Source of the DNA: Aureobasidium sp. EXF-3400
Lineage: Eukaryota > Ascomycota > Dothideomycetes > Dothideales > Saccotheciaceae
Length of the DNA stretch: 64,000 nt
Assembly (NCBI GenBank): GCA_024195585.1
Contig: SWBL01000047.1
Coordinates: forward strand, 1 to 64,000
Direction: 5' to 3'
The position numbers and the translations under genes are program-made. The first letter of the stretch is position 1; the number at the start of each line of letters is the position of its first letter. Below the pieces are notes generated by a model. The model was not told the DNA's origin. It saw nothing but the letters and a program-made list of their open reading frames with translations, and did not search any database. This document shows positions 20,396-31,057 of the stretch, in pieces.

Positions 20396-22972
20396 ATGCC
20401 ATGTCGACTGCAGCCGTACATCTGGATCTCCGATGATACGCTCGCTACAGCCTACCGTCGTTTCGCCAATACCTGTCTGGTGAACCACACCCATACCAAC
20501 ACCAGACGCCATGGCAGCAATGTCCCGGGGCCAATGGAGGCCCGTCGCCGCCTCGCCAGAAGACGCATGGCTGGCCTCAGTATGGCCAGCCCCTCTCCAG
20601 GCTTGATGCCCGACTTTGGCGCTCTCTTCGGCTCTGGAGGTGTCGACATGACCTCGTTATGGGCTCCACCAACCACCGCACAGTCGCGTGCCCCAAATCT
20701 GCCAGACTACGCTGCTCCCGCTCCGCCCACATCCCGAACAACTCCTACGCCTCAAGAGTCTCGTGCTTCTCGTGACGTCTTAACACCGCTCAAATCTCCC
20801 CAATATGGCCCAGGACGTTCTTTTCAGGAGTACTTAAATCTACTGGCTTCATGTCGCACCCTGGACTCGCTGGCTCGAGTGCATACTAGCATGCATTCTG
20901 ACTCTAATGTTTCAGAGACCTTCAGCAGAGCTGCTCTTCGCGCCCTCTTGCACCAATCTACTCCTGATCAAATTTTGGCCTTTCTTGAGAGCGACTTGGA
21001 CCATGAGGACGCCTTCAATTGCCATGCCTACCTCACCCATCTCTTCGCTAACAATGGCCGCCCTGCAGTCGTGCTGGACTGCCTTCGTCTTGTGTGCGAT
21101 AAGATTGCCTTGAGCACTATGCCAATGAAAGAGTTGTCAGACATTCTGGATATGCTTGAGGCTGCTGCAGGGGTTGATGGTCAATTATTGTTGGAAGCCA
21201 ACGCCATGCTTCATCAATCCTTGGTGCATGCTTTTGCGCCAAAAGCCCCTCCAGAGCACCTCAATACCAGACTGCTCAAGAATGCACTTTCTCTGCCCCC
21301 GTCGACAGATGTCTCCAAGCTCATAGCTGCAGCTCTCCCACTTTCTGGGCGTTCCAAGGTCATGGGCAGATACCTCCAGAAAGCCATCATGACTCGAACT
21401 ACGCGGCCCGGACCATCGGACGAGCTAATGCCCATCTTGAACTGCATCCCCTCTAAAAAGTTCGACCGCGTCGTATTCCTTGCTACTCAGAAATTCGTCA
21501 AAGTTCTCTCTGATCATACAGTTGATCGCAATGAGTGCATCAAGAGGCTCATATGCTGGCTTGACGACCTCTTACTCTTCCGTCCCTCCATTTTCCGGCC
21601 GGACTCATCATGCGCCCTTCTTCTTTACCCTTTCCTCGCTTCAAGATTCACGATCGCTGAGCTCGGCCCTCATTTGAGTTCCTTCCACCCTGCAGATGCT
21701 GCTATGACTGTCCTTCGAAATTGGATAAAGCCTTCTATACTCGAGGTACCAGATCCTGATCTTCTAGAATCTGAGATACCAGACTTTCCAGATTTTGATC
21801 CACTAGATTCTGAGACATCAGATTTTACAAGCGATACAAAGCCAGCCACAGTACGCTTGCTCCCACTACAACCTCCGCCGACGGTCCACAACCGACACAG
21901 CTCCAAGAATCCATTCCAAAGCTATGGATCGCGATATACCATATCTCGATCTCCTGATCGGTCCCTTACTCACCGAGCAACTCTTCCAACACGCCAAGCC
22001 TTGTTTGATTCCATTGAATCAACGCTACGTGAACGTTGCAAGCCAGATGGCAAAGGTGGCTATCCAAATCGGGGAGGAGCCTGGGTTCACCTCACCATAT
22101 TGTTAAGCGATAACAAGATTGATCATGCGGGTTGGCTCAGTGATTTGTTTCAAGTGCTGAAGCATTACAAGTCACCTGTGTGGACATATCATTTTTTCGC
22201 GAAACTTACGTGGAATAACGTCCATATCCCTTATCCTGTGGCTGTAGATCTCATGCGATATCTCATCAACATGAGGAGATCACAATGGGCGCTGGACGTC
22301 TTCAAGCGCTCACAAGGCCGTCAAGGGCTTTCGGGTATACCCGAGTTGTTGTTCGCTTTTATCGACAGTCGCTCAATCAGGAGGTCGGAGGTTATGTTCG
22401 ATCTACTGAACCTACCAGATTATAGCAATTCTCTGCCAATAAATCTGCGCTCGGTGGCCAAAAATCCTCTGTCGCAAGAGAGGGTACAGCTAGTGCACCA
22501 CGTTGCTTACGCCATAGCCAAGTCACCACTGATCACTCCAAGAATGGCCTTCAGAAGGGTATGCGATTGCTTGAAATACCTTGAGGACCGAGGCGCACCA
22601 CTTTCAAACCTAATGTCTCGGGCTCTTGTCTATTCTGGAGTGACTCGTCCTCTCAGAGAAGGTCTTTGGCTCAGCACGGAGAAGTTCCAATGGATCTTAC
22701 GGTATGTTCGTCGTTTGGAAGGTGACGAAGTGGCGGACAGCCTGGACGAAGCGGCTTTCACGCTCAGGAGCGAGAACCTTGAGACGAATGGGGCACTTAT
22801 GAAGCCATTGGAAGACATGGAACGAAAAGCAGATGAAGTTGATTGGGAGTATCGAAAGCAATTCGGTCATGCATCCCATCGATGGAAAAGGACAGTGATA
22901 CCATACAAGCCTGGTGTGGCCAACCGAACGCTCCGAAACCAAGCAAGATCACTTTTTAACCAGAGTCGGTAG
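20396..22972 (+). CDS. Large helical protein of unknown function, possibly mitochondrial (PPR-like)
   Basis: Single frame of 858 residues from the ATG at 20396; in-frame ATGs at 20228, 20288 and 20534 are alternatives. 20228 seems unlikely because it lies 28 bp from the divergent MRP4 start. The N-terminus is Arg-rich with few acids (MEARRRLARRRMAG), typical of a mitochondrial presequence. The rest is mainly alpha-helical with spaced hydrophobics, as in RNA-binding helical repeats: LFQVLKHYKSPVWTYHFFAKLTWNN is one such helix pair region. A repeated DPLDSE/PDFPDF acidic linker lies near the middle. I do not recognise a named family. Sharing a promoter region with a mitoribosomal protein gene fits a role in mitochondrial gene expression, but that is only inference. 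Confidence 0.7.
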   Translation: MPCRLQPYIWISDDTLATAYRRFANTCLVNHTHTNTRRHGSNVPGPMEARRRLARRRMAGLSMASPSPGLMPDFGALFGSGGVDMTSLWAPPTTAQSRAPNLPDYAAPAPPTSRTTPTPQESRASRDVLTPLKSPQYGPGRSFQEYLNLLASCRTLDSLARVHTSMHSDSNVSETFSRAALRALLHQSTPDQILAFLESDLDHEDAFNCHAYLTHLFANNGRPAVVLDCLRLVCDKIALSTMPMKELSDILDMLEAAAGVDGQLLLEANAMLHQSLVHAFAPKAPPEHLNTRLLKNALSLPPSTDVSKLIAAALPLSGRSKVMGRYLQKAIMTRTTRPGPSDELMPILNCIPSKKFDRVVFLATQKFVKVLSDHTVDRNECIKRLICWLDDLLLFRPSIFRPDSSCALLLYPFLASRFTIAELGPHLSSFHPADAAMTVLRNWIKPSILEVPDPDLLESEIPDFPDFDPLDSETSDFTSDTKPATVRLLPLQPPPTVHNRHSSKNPFQSYGSRYTISRSPDRSLTHRATLPTRQALFDSIESTLRERCKPDGKGGYPNRGGAWVHLTILLSDNKIDHAGWLSDLFQVLKHYKSPVWTYHFFAKLTWNNVHIPYPVAVDLMRYLINMRRSQWALDVFKRSQGRQGLSGIPELLFAFIDSRSIRRSEVMFDLLNLPDYSNSLPINLRSVAKNPLSQERVQLVHHVAYAIAKSPLITPRMAFRRVCDCLKYLEDRGAPLSNLMSRALVYSGVTRPLREGLWLSTEKFQWILRYVRRLEGDEVADSLDEAAFTLRSENLETNGALMKPLEDMERKADEVDWEYRKQFGHASHRWKRTVIPYKPGVANRTLRNQARSLFNQSR

Positions 22973-23178
22973 TTGCCGATGATTGTACATATTTGTAGAT
23001 ACCCATAGAAGTAGGGATGGATCTTATGTTGATACTGTAACACAAAAACCAATGCAAGACATCAACAATGATAATGGGCTCTTGTCACCACGTTCATGTC
23101 TCTTCAAGAGGGTTACAAAAGGATTGCACGAAGAGCAGCAAGATACAGACGAACCCAGCCAAGAGCAAAAAGAAATGA

Positions 23179-23273
23179 CGACGCCCATGTGGTTCGAACA
23201 CATGCCTCCGAAGAGATTAGATTACTGAATTGGAATTCAAGTCTAACGCCTTAGACCACTCGGCCAGAGCGCC
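23179..23273 (-). tRNA. tRNA-Ser(UGA) with a 13-nt intron
   Basis: Read on the minus strand from 23273. The acceptor stem GGCGCTC pairs fully with GGGCGTC (two G-U pairs). The D arm is GCCGAGTGGTCTAAGGC. Anticodon stem TTAGA/TCTAA closes a loop with anticodon TGA at 23237-23239. A 13 nt intron (23223-23235) follows the base after the anticodon, the usual position. The long variable arm (CTC-TTCG-GAG), T arm ATGTG-TTCGAAC-CACAT and discriminator G mark a class II tRNA-Ser rather than Leu. Mature length is about 82 nt before CCA. Confidence 0.93.
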
Positions 23274-23717
23274 TGATGATGTAACTCTTGCAACCAATTG
23301 TGTATACTATCTCGTTGATAGTCACAAACTGCTTGTTCAAGAATTGGGCTCTGTATGCTGGTGCAGAGCAGAATCTGTCTTTCGTTGGCAGGCGGCTGTG
23401 TTAGAGGCGGCGCTGCACGAATGTGCCATGTGAGTATCAATGAGAAGTCAGATTCCTTCTCGTAAGTATTCAGAACATCAAAAGCGCATGTGCAGATGTG
23501 CAGATGGAGGGAGTGCAAAAAACTCGATGCTAGGTCTCGGCGCTCGGAGCTCGGATGCAAACCCTCAATCTGGAGACAAGGCGGAGTTAGAGGCGGCCCT
23601 GGGGCAAGTCATGTTTGGTGCATGTCGCATGCGATCCCGAGGTTTGCGACAAGCTGAATATCACCATCGTCACAGCATCTCCCGGGCCGCAGGCAATGTA
23701 GCCAGAAGCCTGTCATC
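23274..23717. other. Spacer between tRNA-Ser and UBP8
   Basis: 444 bp upstream of both divergently transcribed genes. I see no coding frame with protein-like composition; presumably the UBP8 promoter. Confidence 0.4.
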
Positions 23718-25393
23718 ATGGACAACAAATCACAATCCCCAGTGCTCACCAAAAAGCACTCTCTGGCCGACATCCGCTTCCCGTCTCCTGGCTCGGTTTC
23801 GACACATGGCTGCGGTATGCCCATCCTACAACAACTTGTTTGCAGCATCTCTAACAGTTGCCAGAACATGTCAAGAGTCAACTCGAAGCCTCGCAACCCG
23901 ACCTGATCAAGCGGTACACAACCTTGATGCAAACAGTACACAAGAACGGTGCAATCGGCCCTCATCTCTCAAAGTCATCAGCCGTCTCTCTTCGACCCAC
24001 CTACCTCTGTCTGGAGTGTTCGAGCGTCTTCTCATCAGAACAACGTGCACAGCACGACAAGAAGCACGTCCTCTGTAAGAATGTACAAACATACTAGATT
24101 AGACAACACATTCTGATGACAGGCTAGGTGTGGAATCGAGCAAGGGCAATGTTTACTGCCGAGAATGTGACGACTTTGTCTATGACAATGCTCTCGAAGA
24201 GATACGCACCCAGCAAGGTATGTATATGAGAGAGCGGCCCAAGATGCAGGACTAATCATCTTAAAGGCAAGAAGCGCAAGCACACCGTCTTCATGTCCGA
24301 CGTCGACAGCAAGATTCTCGCTGCAAATGCCGCACCTACACCTTGCCGCGCCAAAGGCCTTCGCGGACTATACAATATGGGTCAGACATGCTTCATGTCG
24401 GTTGTCCTCCAGTCCTTGATTCACAACCCATTCATTCGCGCCTTCTACCTCTCCGTTGGTCACCGTTCCCTCGATTGCGAACGAGAAGCATGCACGTCCT
24501 GTGCCCTGGATGACATAATCACCGAGTTCCACAGCACCGAAAAGGCAGAAGGCTATGGTGCGGTAGCCATGCTTCAAGGAAGCTGGAAAGGAGGCGGTAA
24601 TTTGGCTGGCTACCAACAACAAGATGCCCATGAATACCTGCAGTTCATCTTGAACTCGCTTCATACCACAAATCTTGAAGAAGACGAGAAGGAGGAAAAG
24701 GCCGAAGACTGCAACTGCGTCATTCACCGCGCCTTCTGTGGTCTGATGCGAAGTACTGTCGTGTGTTCCAAGTGCAAGAACGTCACAACAGCCCTCGACC
24801 CATTTATGGATCTTTCTCTCGATCTCAAAAGCTCTGGACCTAAGAAGAAAAAGAATGAAGCACCTGTAGCACCTCAAGGCATCGATCTGACTGACTGTCT
24901 TGATCGTTTCACAAGCCCGGAAACTTTGCAAGCTTCGGAATACCGCTGTCGAGAATGTGACAGCCAACAATCTGCCACCAAACGATTCGCTCTATCACGA
25001 CTACCCCCCGTCCTCCCGATACACTTGAAACGATTTTCACATTCAAAAACCTCGTCTACTTCCATCAAGCTCGATGCCAAAGTGCACTTTCCGACCATAT
25101 TAGATCTGCAGCCCTACGTCGGCCGCGCACGCTCGAAAAAGGGCAGCAACGAAACCAATGGAGCAAAGAACGGAGATGCCGAGAAAGGTGCATCTCCGAG
25201 ACCTCTGTATGAACTCAGCAGTGTCATCGTACACAAAGGCAAGATGGATAGTGGACACTATGTGAGCTACGCTCGAGAGGGTGATGAATGGTTCTTGTTT
25301 GACGACAGCAAAGTCGTGTTGGTCGAGGAGAAAGAAGTCTTGGCTGCAGAAGCATATATGCTCTTCTACATTGTCCAGGAGATCGAGGTATAA
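23718..25393 (+). CDS. UBP8: SAGA-complex ubiquitin hydrolase Ubp8 homologue
   Basis: Cysteine deubiquitinase of the SAGA coactivator that removes ubiquitin from H2B. Four exons: 23718-23814, 23865-24074, 24128-24217 and 24267-25393; 507 residues. The first three exons build a ZnF-UBP domain (GCEHV, then CLECSSVF, then HVLC/VESSKGNVYCRECDDFVYD), with each part recovered only after splicing. The catalytic USP domain has the Cys box GLYNMGQTCFM, the QQQDAHEYLQF motif, zinc-binding CSKC and CREC pairs, and the His box DSGHYVSYAREG with FDDSKV. Size and ZnF-USP order match Ubp8/USP22. The gene is divergent from the tRNA-Ser. Confidence 0.92.
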
Positions 25394-25567
25394 TTTCTTG
25401 GGCCCTACTGGCGTAAAGAGGAGAATTTCATCCATGATTATTGTTGTTTTCAGCATACTAGCAAGCAGGGAAAGGCGTTGACTATGAGAATTAAGGTATC
25501 GGGCAGTTAGCAGCTGTACAGACTCGATAAGGCCAGACAAATATCAACAATCAAAGACTGATCTTCA

Positions 25568-26524
25568 TCACAGAGCAGGCTTTGACTGCAAGAACCATAC
25601 TCCCTCATCCTCATGAACTCTCCCTTCCTTCTTCAACTTGTCCAACACTTGCAAAACACCTTTTTCCGCTGGCGCATGTAGGTTTTCAGGGTAGCCCTTG
25701 TAAATGACCTTGACCATATCCATCGACTGCCATCCCTTGTTCCCGTCCTGGGTCTCTCGACCCAAAACATCCACAATCTGGTTCTCCCTTTGCTGCCGAT
25801 GAGAGATGTATTCGCGTATTTTTGCCTTTCCATCCTCAATCACAGGCCCATGTCCCGGATAAGCGCGGCCAGAGAATTCGTCTTGCATGTTTTGCAGACT
25901 GTTCATGTATGCAGACAGATCTTCGAATACTGCTGTTCCTTGTCCGAGCACGTTGTCTGCTGTAAACATTGCATCTTCTTCTTCTAGGATGAGAGCCATG
26001 TGATCGGTGGTGTGACCTGGACAATGGAAGGCTCGCAAGGTAGCTCCCTGGGTCTTGAAAACTTGACCATGACTGATATCATTCTGGTTTCCTGTAGGTT
26101 GGTTTTTGTAAAGCTGGATATTGGGGATGTGGGAGAGTAAGTCGGAAACTCCTCCTACGTGGTCGGGATGCCAGTGGGTTAGGATCACTTTGTCAATGGT
26201 AGCTTTTTCTTGCTCGAGAGCTGTTTTGAGAGAGGTTAACCACGAGGGCTTTCCTTCCCCTGTGTCGATCAGAAGGCGTTTGGGTCCTTGGCCTACTAGG
26301 TAGGTGTTTGTTCCTGGGATCTCTTGTCAGTTTGTTTAGTCTCTATAGCGGGTCGTGTGTACTAGCATGCCTTGAAGAGTGAACTGAGAGAAGAATTGTC
26401 AGCAAGGTTCATCTCGTTGGCAACAATACATGGTCATCACCTTTCCCGGATTGCCGCCTAGTATTCTGATTACTCGCGAGCTGATCCGCTCGATATCTGG
26501 TAGATGTACTAGACTTGATGCCAT
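25568..26524 (-). CDS. Metallo-beta-lactamase-fold hydrolase, LACTB2 type
   Basis: Zinc-dependent hydrolase of the LACTB2 family (in animals a mitochondrial endoribonuclease; fungal relatives include polyketide-releasing thioesterases). Exons 26441-26524, 26371-26383 and 25568-26313; 280 residues. The middle exon is 13 nt and encodes FTLQ plus one base; its downstream intron appears to use a GC donor (AAG/GCATGC). The joined protein reads GNPGKFTLQGTNTYLVG, the family's conserved entry. Metal ligands are all present: HWHPDH, the later PGHTTDH, TADNVLG and YPGHGP. No polyketide synthase lies nearby in this window, so a housekeeping role is more likely. Divergent from EFM5 with 359 bp between starts. 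Confidence 0.88.
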
Positions 26525-26883
26525 GGTTACGAAATCACAAGTTGTTATGATGTCTTGATGTTGAGATGACTACTGATTGATCAATATTTCAGACAGCCAC
26601 TTTGTTTGATGACTAGTATGATAAATGGTTATCTATCATCTGCGTTCCATGCAATGAAGTTATACCCTAGATGAACCTCGGCTCTGCAAACACCAGATTA
26701 GAGCTATTTTGCAAGCAGCAGCTTCCTCAAAAGTCAGGGTGACCTCGAATTCATGCCAAGGCGAACCTGCAGCACATCTTTGTGCTTCTCGAAAATAAAT
26801 TATGCGGGACCGGCCTGGTCCCAGAATTTTTCATATATCAACCATAACCACATTCACAGATATAAGTTCGTATCAAAGCAAAC
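26525..26883. promoter_or_regulatory. Bidirectional promoter region of the metallo-hydrolase and EFM5
   Basis: 359 bp between two divergent start codons with no coding potential. No specific binding motif was recognised; the call is from position only. Confidence 0.45.
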
Positions 26884-27857
26884 ATGGGACTTACTGACGA
26901 TTTCGATGAGGATGACCGTCCGTAAGTCTTCCATCAGCGAAAGAATCTTCGATAAATCGTGTACTGATGACTGTCGAATAGTCAACTGGATCCCTCCACC
27001 CTTGCTCTTCTCCAGGAGTTTTACACCGAGAGAGACGAAAGGCAAAAGCAATTCGAAGACTTGAAAGCAAAAGCCGAAGATGAATTCGACAGTTCGAAAC
27101 CTCTTTCTATGGATCTGTTCACCGAGAGCTGGCAGGACAGTCAGTTCTGGTACAAGGACGAGACGGCAACGATTCTGGCAGAGCAGTTGTTGGATGGTGT
27201 GACGGAAGACAGCAAGATTGCTGTTGTTTCTGCGCCGAGTGTTTACATTCAGTTGAGAAATTTGCTCGTGAGTTCTACCACACGAAATGAGATCAGAGGT
27301 GTCCGAATACTGATGTCGAGATGCAGAACGACCGTGCAAGATACCCGATACGACCAAAGCTCATGCTTCTAGAATTTGACGAGAGATTTGCAGTGTTCAA
27401 GGATGACTTTACTTTCTACGACTACAAGCAGCCTACCAAGTTGGATCGTGAGGACTTCTCATTCATTTTGATTTGACCAAGCTAATAGCAACAACAGCCA
27501 GCCTCAAAGGCTCCTTCGACAGAATCATCTGCGATCCTCCTTTCTTGAACGAGGACTGTCAATCAAAGGGTAAGTCGCTCGTATTTTCTGTACTTGGATT
27601 GGAATACTAATAGCTATATCACAGCTGCACTCACTGTCCGCTGGCTGGCCAAGACATGGGAGGCACCCCTCAAACTCATCCAATGCACTGGAGAGCGTAT
27701 GGAGTCACTTGCTCACAAGCTGTACGGCAAGGCTGGCGTGCGTACCACTACTTTCCTTCCAGAGCACTCGAAGGGCCTAAGCAACGAATTCAGATGCTAC
27801 GCCAACTTTGAGTGTGATGCTTGGAAGTTCCAGCCGGAAACAAACAAATCATCATAG
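26884..27857 (+). CDS. EFM5: eEF1A lysine N-methyltransferase Efm5 (EEF1AKMT1/N6AMT2-like)
   Basis: SAM-dependent methyltransferase that modifies a lysine of elongation factor 1A. Five exons: 26884-26921, 26982-27267, 27327-27447, 27498-27569 and 27625-27857; 249 residues. It begins with a short acidic leader (MGLTDDFDEDD), then QLDPSTLALLQEFYTER, the FWYKDETA segment, and the catalytic CDPPFLNEDCQ motif assembled over exon 4, followed by TVRWLAKTW and the Cys/Phe-rich C-terminus NEFRCYANFE. The PPF motif explains why these proteins were once mistaken for DNA adenine methyltransferases. Splice phases agree throughout. Confidence 0.93.
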
Positions 27858-28157
27858 GTAGCAGGTCAACTGGTAATCCAGAGTGGTAGATCTGAATGTA
27901 AAAGTAATTTGATAGAGCAAAAGACACAAGGCAAGAGCACTTTAGGCAGGTTTGGAAAAAAGGCAGATGTTCTGAAACAGGCAAGGGCGAGACTCGTTTG
28001 TTGTCAAAGCTCCACCCCGCAGTCGTCACCTCTTCGGTCGGCATTCGGACGAGTGGTGGAGGGGTCTCTTCACTTCTGTTGATCTGGATAGCAACATTGT
28101 GACGTCTCACGAACTCTACACATCAATCTTGAAAGCTCGCATATTATATCGCCAATC

Positions 28158-28677
28158 ATGTCTGCTGCCTGCATCTTCTGCAAGATCATCAAGGGTACAG
28201 TGCTCCTCCACCAAAGCTCCTAGAGAAACATGATCTAACACCATCGTAGGCGAGATCCCCTCGATGAAACTCTTCGAAAGCGACAAAGTATTCGCTTTCC
28301 TCGACATTAACCCTCTGAGCTACGGTCACGCTGTTGGTCTCTTCTTCCATCTCCTCCCAACTAATCTTCTAACACCAAACCCTCAAACACAGCTCGTCAT
28401 CCCCAAACACCACGGCGCAAAACTCCACGACATCCCCGACGACCAACTCACAGAGATCCTGCCCGTCGCAAAGAAGATCGCACAAGCAGTCAATGCAACC
28501 GACTACAACATCTTGCAGAACAATGGAAGGATTGCTCATCAGGTGGTCGACCATGTCCATTTCCACATGATCCCCAAGCCGAATGAGAAGGAGGGGTTGG
28601 GCATCAGCTGGCCTCAGCAGCAGGGCAACCAGGATAAGCTCAAGAAACTCAAAGAGGAGATCTTGGCGAAGATGTGA
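28158..28677 (+). CDS. HNT1: HIT-family nucleotide phosphoramidase Hnt1 (HINT-like)
   Basis: Histidine-triad hydrolase that cleaves adenosine 5'-monophosphoramidate-like substrates. Three exons: 28158-28194, 28250-28332 and 28393-28677; 134 residues. The order is CIFCKIIKGEIPS, FAFLDINPLSYGHALVIPKHHG, then the catalytic triad HVHFHMIPK and a short helical tail. The second intron (60 nt, 28333-28392) is a multiple of three and contains no stop, so an unspliced transcript would still read through with an extra hydrophobic insert; the spliced form alone restores the conserved GHALVIPK. Confidence 0.94.
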
Positions 28678-28893
28678 AGGGAAGAAGAAGAATACACCGA
28701 GAAATGAGATATGATTGGAAGTGGCGAGGAAGCTTGGACTTGAATGGTCAATGGCCTTGTCTCAAGAGAGGCTCATTAGATCACATTGGCGAGTGTATAA
28801 GAGAAACGCTTGGAATTGCACGTCTATACTTTTGGAGGGTCTCTTTCGACTCGCAAGTCTTGATTCCTGTCTGAACATGTTGTGGTGGTGATT

Positions 28894-30867
28894 TCACCCT
28901 ATGAAACCACTACAGAGAGCGAGCCCTCCGCATACCCATGCGGGCCACCACAGCACCCACACCGTGACTCCCGTCCATACTCTCTCCACTCTCCACGCCC
29001 AAGCCGCGGCTGCGATGACCTCGTCAAAGCTCTTGCCTGTCACAAGTCCTAGAACGTGCAATGCGGCTGGTGGTGAAGTGGCAATCATGACTGCCACAGA
29101 CAAGACTCCCAACAAAACCTTTACGCCAAGTGGCCATGTGCGTGGTGGTGAGAAGGGTCGGACAAAAGACAGCGGAGAGGCCAGAAGTCCGACAAAGAGA
29201 GCTTGTGAAAAGTTGAGTGTTGCAAGGGTAGAGAGAGCGGCGCCGAGCAAAAGCAAGGAGAAGCATTGAATAAGTTTAAATGTTTGAGGTGGAAGGCGGA
29301 GAGTGCTGCTGAGAGCGAAAGCGAGGATGGCAGGCATGGTGATGGTGGGTATCACAAGAGCCGCGAGCATTGCAAGAGACGTCTATATCCAATCAGTAAG
29401 AGGTGATGTAGTATCGGACAGTTACCGCGTACCTTTTCCGGAATTTGGTTCAGGATGTAGAATGGCACGAGACCTAAAGCATGGATGCCGAGAACTATAG
29501 CTAGAGGGCTGAATAGGTCCCTGGGAACCACTTCAAGATCTGCGGATGGCACCAGAGCCACGCTCTCGCCTTCCTTGACAAGAGTCATTTCGGGCTTTTT
29601 CTCGCTCTTGGGCGATGCCGGGTTAGGACTTTGACGTTCTGGTCGACCGCTCTGTACCCATAGCAAGATACAAGTGATGGTGAAATTCACTGCAATCAGC
29701 ATGGCACTAGGCAGATAAGTACCAATGCTCACGAAGCGATTAGCTTGCATGAGCAGATAGAAGAAGAAACTCTGGTGCAGATGCTCGAGAAGATTGTTCA
29801 CGCTGCGTAACAGACTTTCGACAGTTCTTCCGAGCGAGATTTCATCATGCCAGCCATCGCCAACAGTTTGCAAGGTGATAGCATCAACATGATAAGGCAT
29901 GAAGACACTGTGAGGACCGCTCGCATGACCTACAGCTTGGTTCATCATACCCCTGAGCATTGTATCGAGGCGCTCACGATAGCTATCCTTGTGGTCCCAC
30001 ATGCGCTGGATGGTACAAGTGATACCTAGTTGGCCTTGAGCAATGTTGACGGCGGTGTTGACAAGATCGAGGTTGGGCAGTTGGCCATTGATGCCATCAT
30101 ATACAACGTGGAGCTTTTCAAAGCGATGGCCCCATGGACCGGCAGGGTAGTCGATGGCGATGGCAGCTTGGAGAGCACCTGCCTTGATGTTCAGGGGCTG
30201 AACAGCAGTGGTATCGTGTGTGTCATGGTAGGCGTCAACCCAGGCGTGGGGGCCATAGGTACTGTCGGATGGAATCAGGACAATGATATCCTTTGACCAG
30301 ATAGACCATCTCTTGAAATATCTTGCTAGAGTCAAGAGCAAAGCAACACCACTGTAGTTGACCTTGTCGTCCATGTTTCTCCATGCAGCGATCAGGACCA
30401 TTGCTTCGGTAGCATCTGCTCTTGGACCCTGGAGGAGGGCATAGACATTCTGGCCCGTCTTGTTTTGACCCGAGATGTCATAAGAGTAGTCCTGAATATC
30501 GGGCTTCAGTCCATTGGCACCGAGCAGATGGTATAGCTTTTGGGCGCGGTCCTCAGGGGAGAGCTGGTCCATTGCAGCAACCTCCTGTCTGTATGCGCGG
30601 AAGACATTGTGTTCGCTGCCACCGAAGTAGGTGTGGACCTGACCAGGCAGAATGGCATTCTCGGAGACGTAGGTGCGGCGCGAATATTCGTCGAGCGGAA
30701 GCAGCAACAGCCAGGCGACGCCAATGACGATGCACAGAAGCGACAGGTACGGCGGCACACGGGCGAGACGGCGGCTGTGTCGAAGACTGAGCAGTCCTGC
30801 TTCTTTGATGATGAGCTCATGTCATTGTTGTAATCGAACGGGCCATCTTACACAATAGGGCAGCCAT
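28894..30867 (-). CDS. GAA1: GPI transamidase subunit Gaa1
   Basis: ER membrane subunit of the complex that attaches preassembled GPI anchors to proteins. Exons: a 16 nt first coding exon 30852-30867, 29433-30799 and 28894-29382; about 623 residues. An N-terminal transmembrane helix (YLSLLCIVIGVAWLLLLP) is followed by DEYSRRTYVSENAILPGQV, a large lumenal domain with the peptidase-like fold, and a C-terminal set of several membrane helices. The first intron is uncertain: the donor after MAALL (GTAAGA) with acceptor GAAG gives an N-terminus typical of fungal Gaa1; another donor/acceptor pair (GTGTAA with CTCAG) is possible and changes a few residues. Divergent from the rhomboid gene with 190 bp between starts. 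Confidence 0.9.
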
Positions 30868-31057
30868 TGCTGTCGACAGTCGGGCTTCAGGAGGTCGTGA
30901 CAAGTTGCAGAGGGTCAGGGCGTGCTTTCGAGGGGTGAGCGTTTCTCTCCTGCAAAGCGACCTGAGCCTCCGCCGACGCGACCGACTCGACTCGTCCTTG
31001 TCTACTCCTGACCCGTATCCTTTCGCTGCTCTCGTCGTCGCTCCGTGTTTGCTTGCA

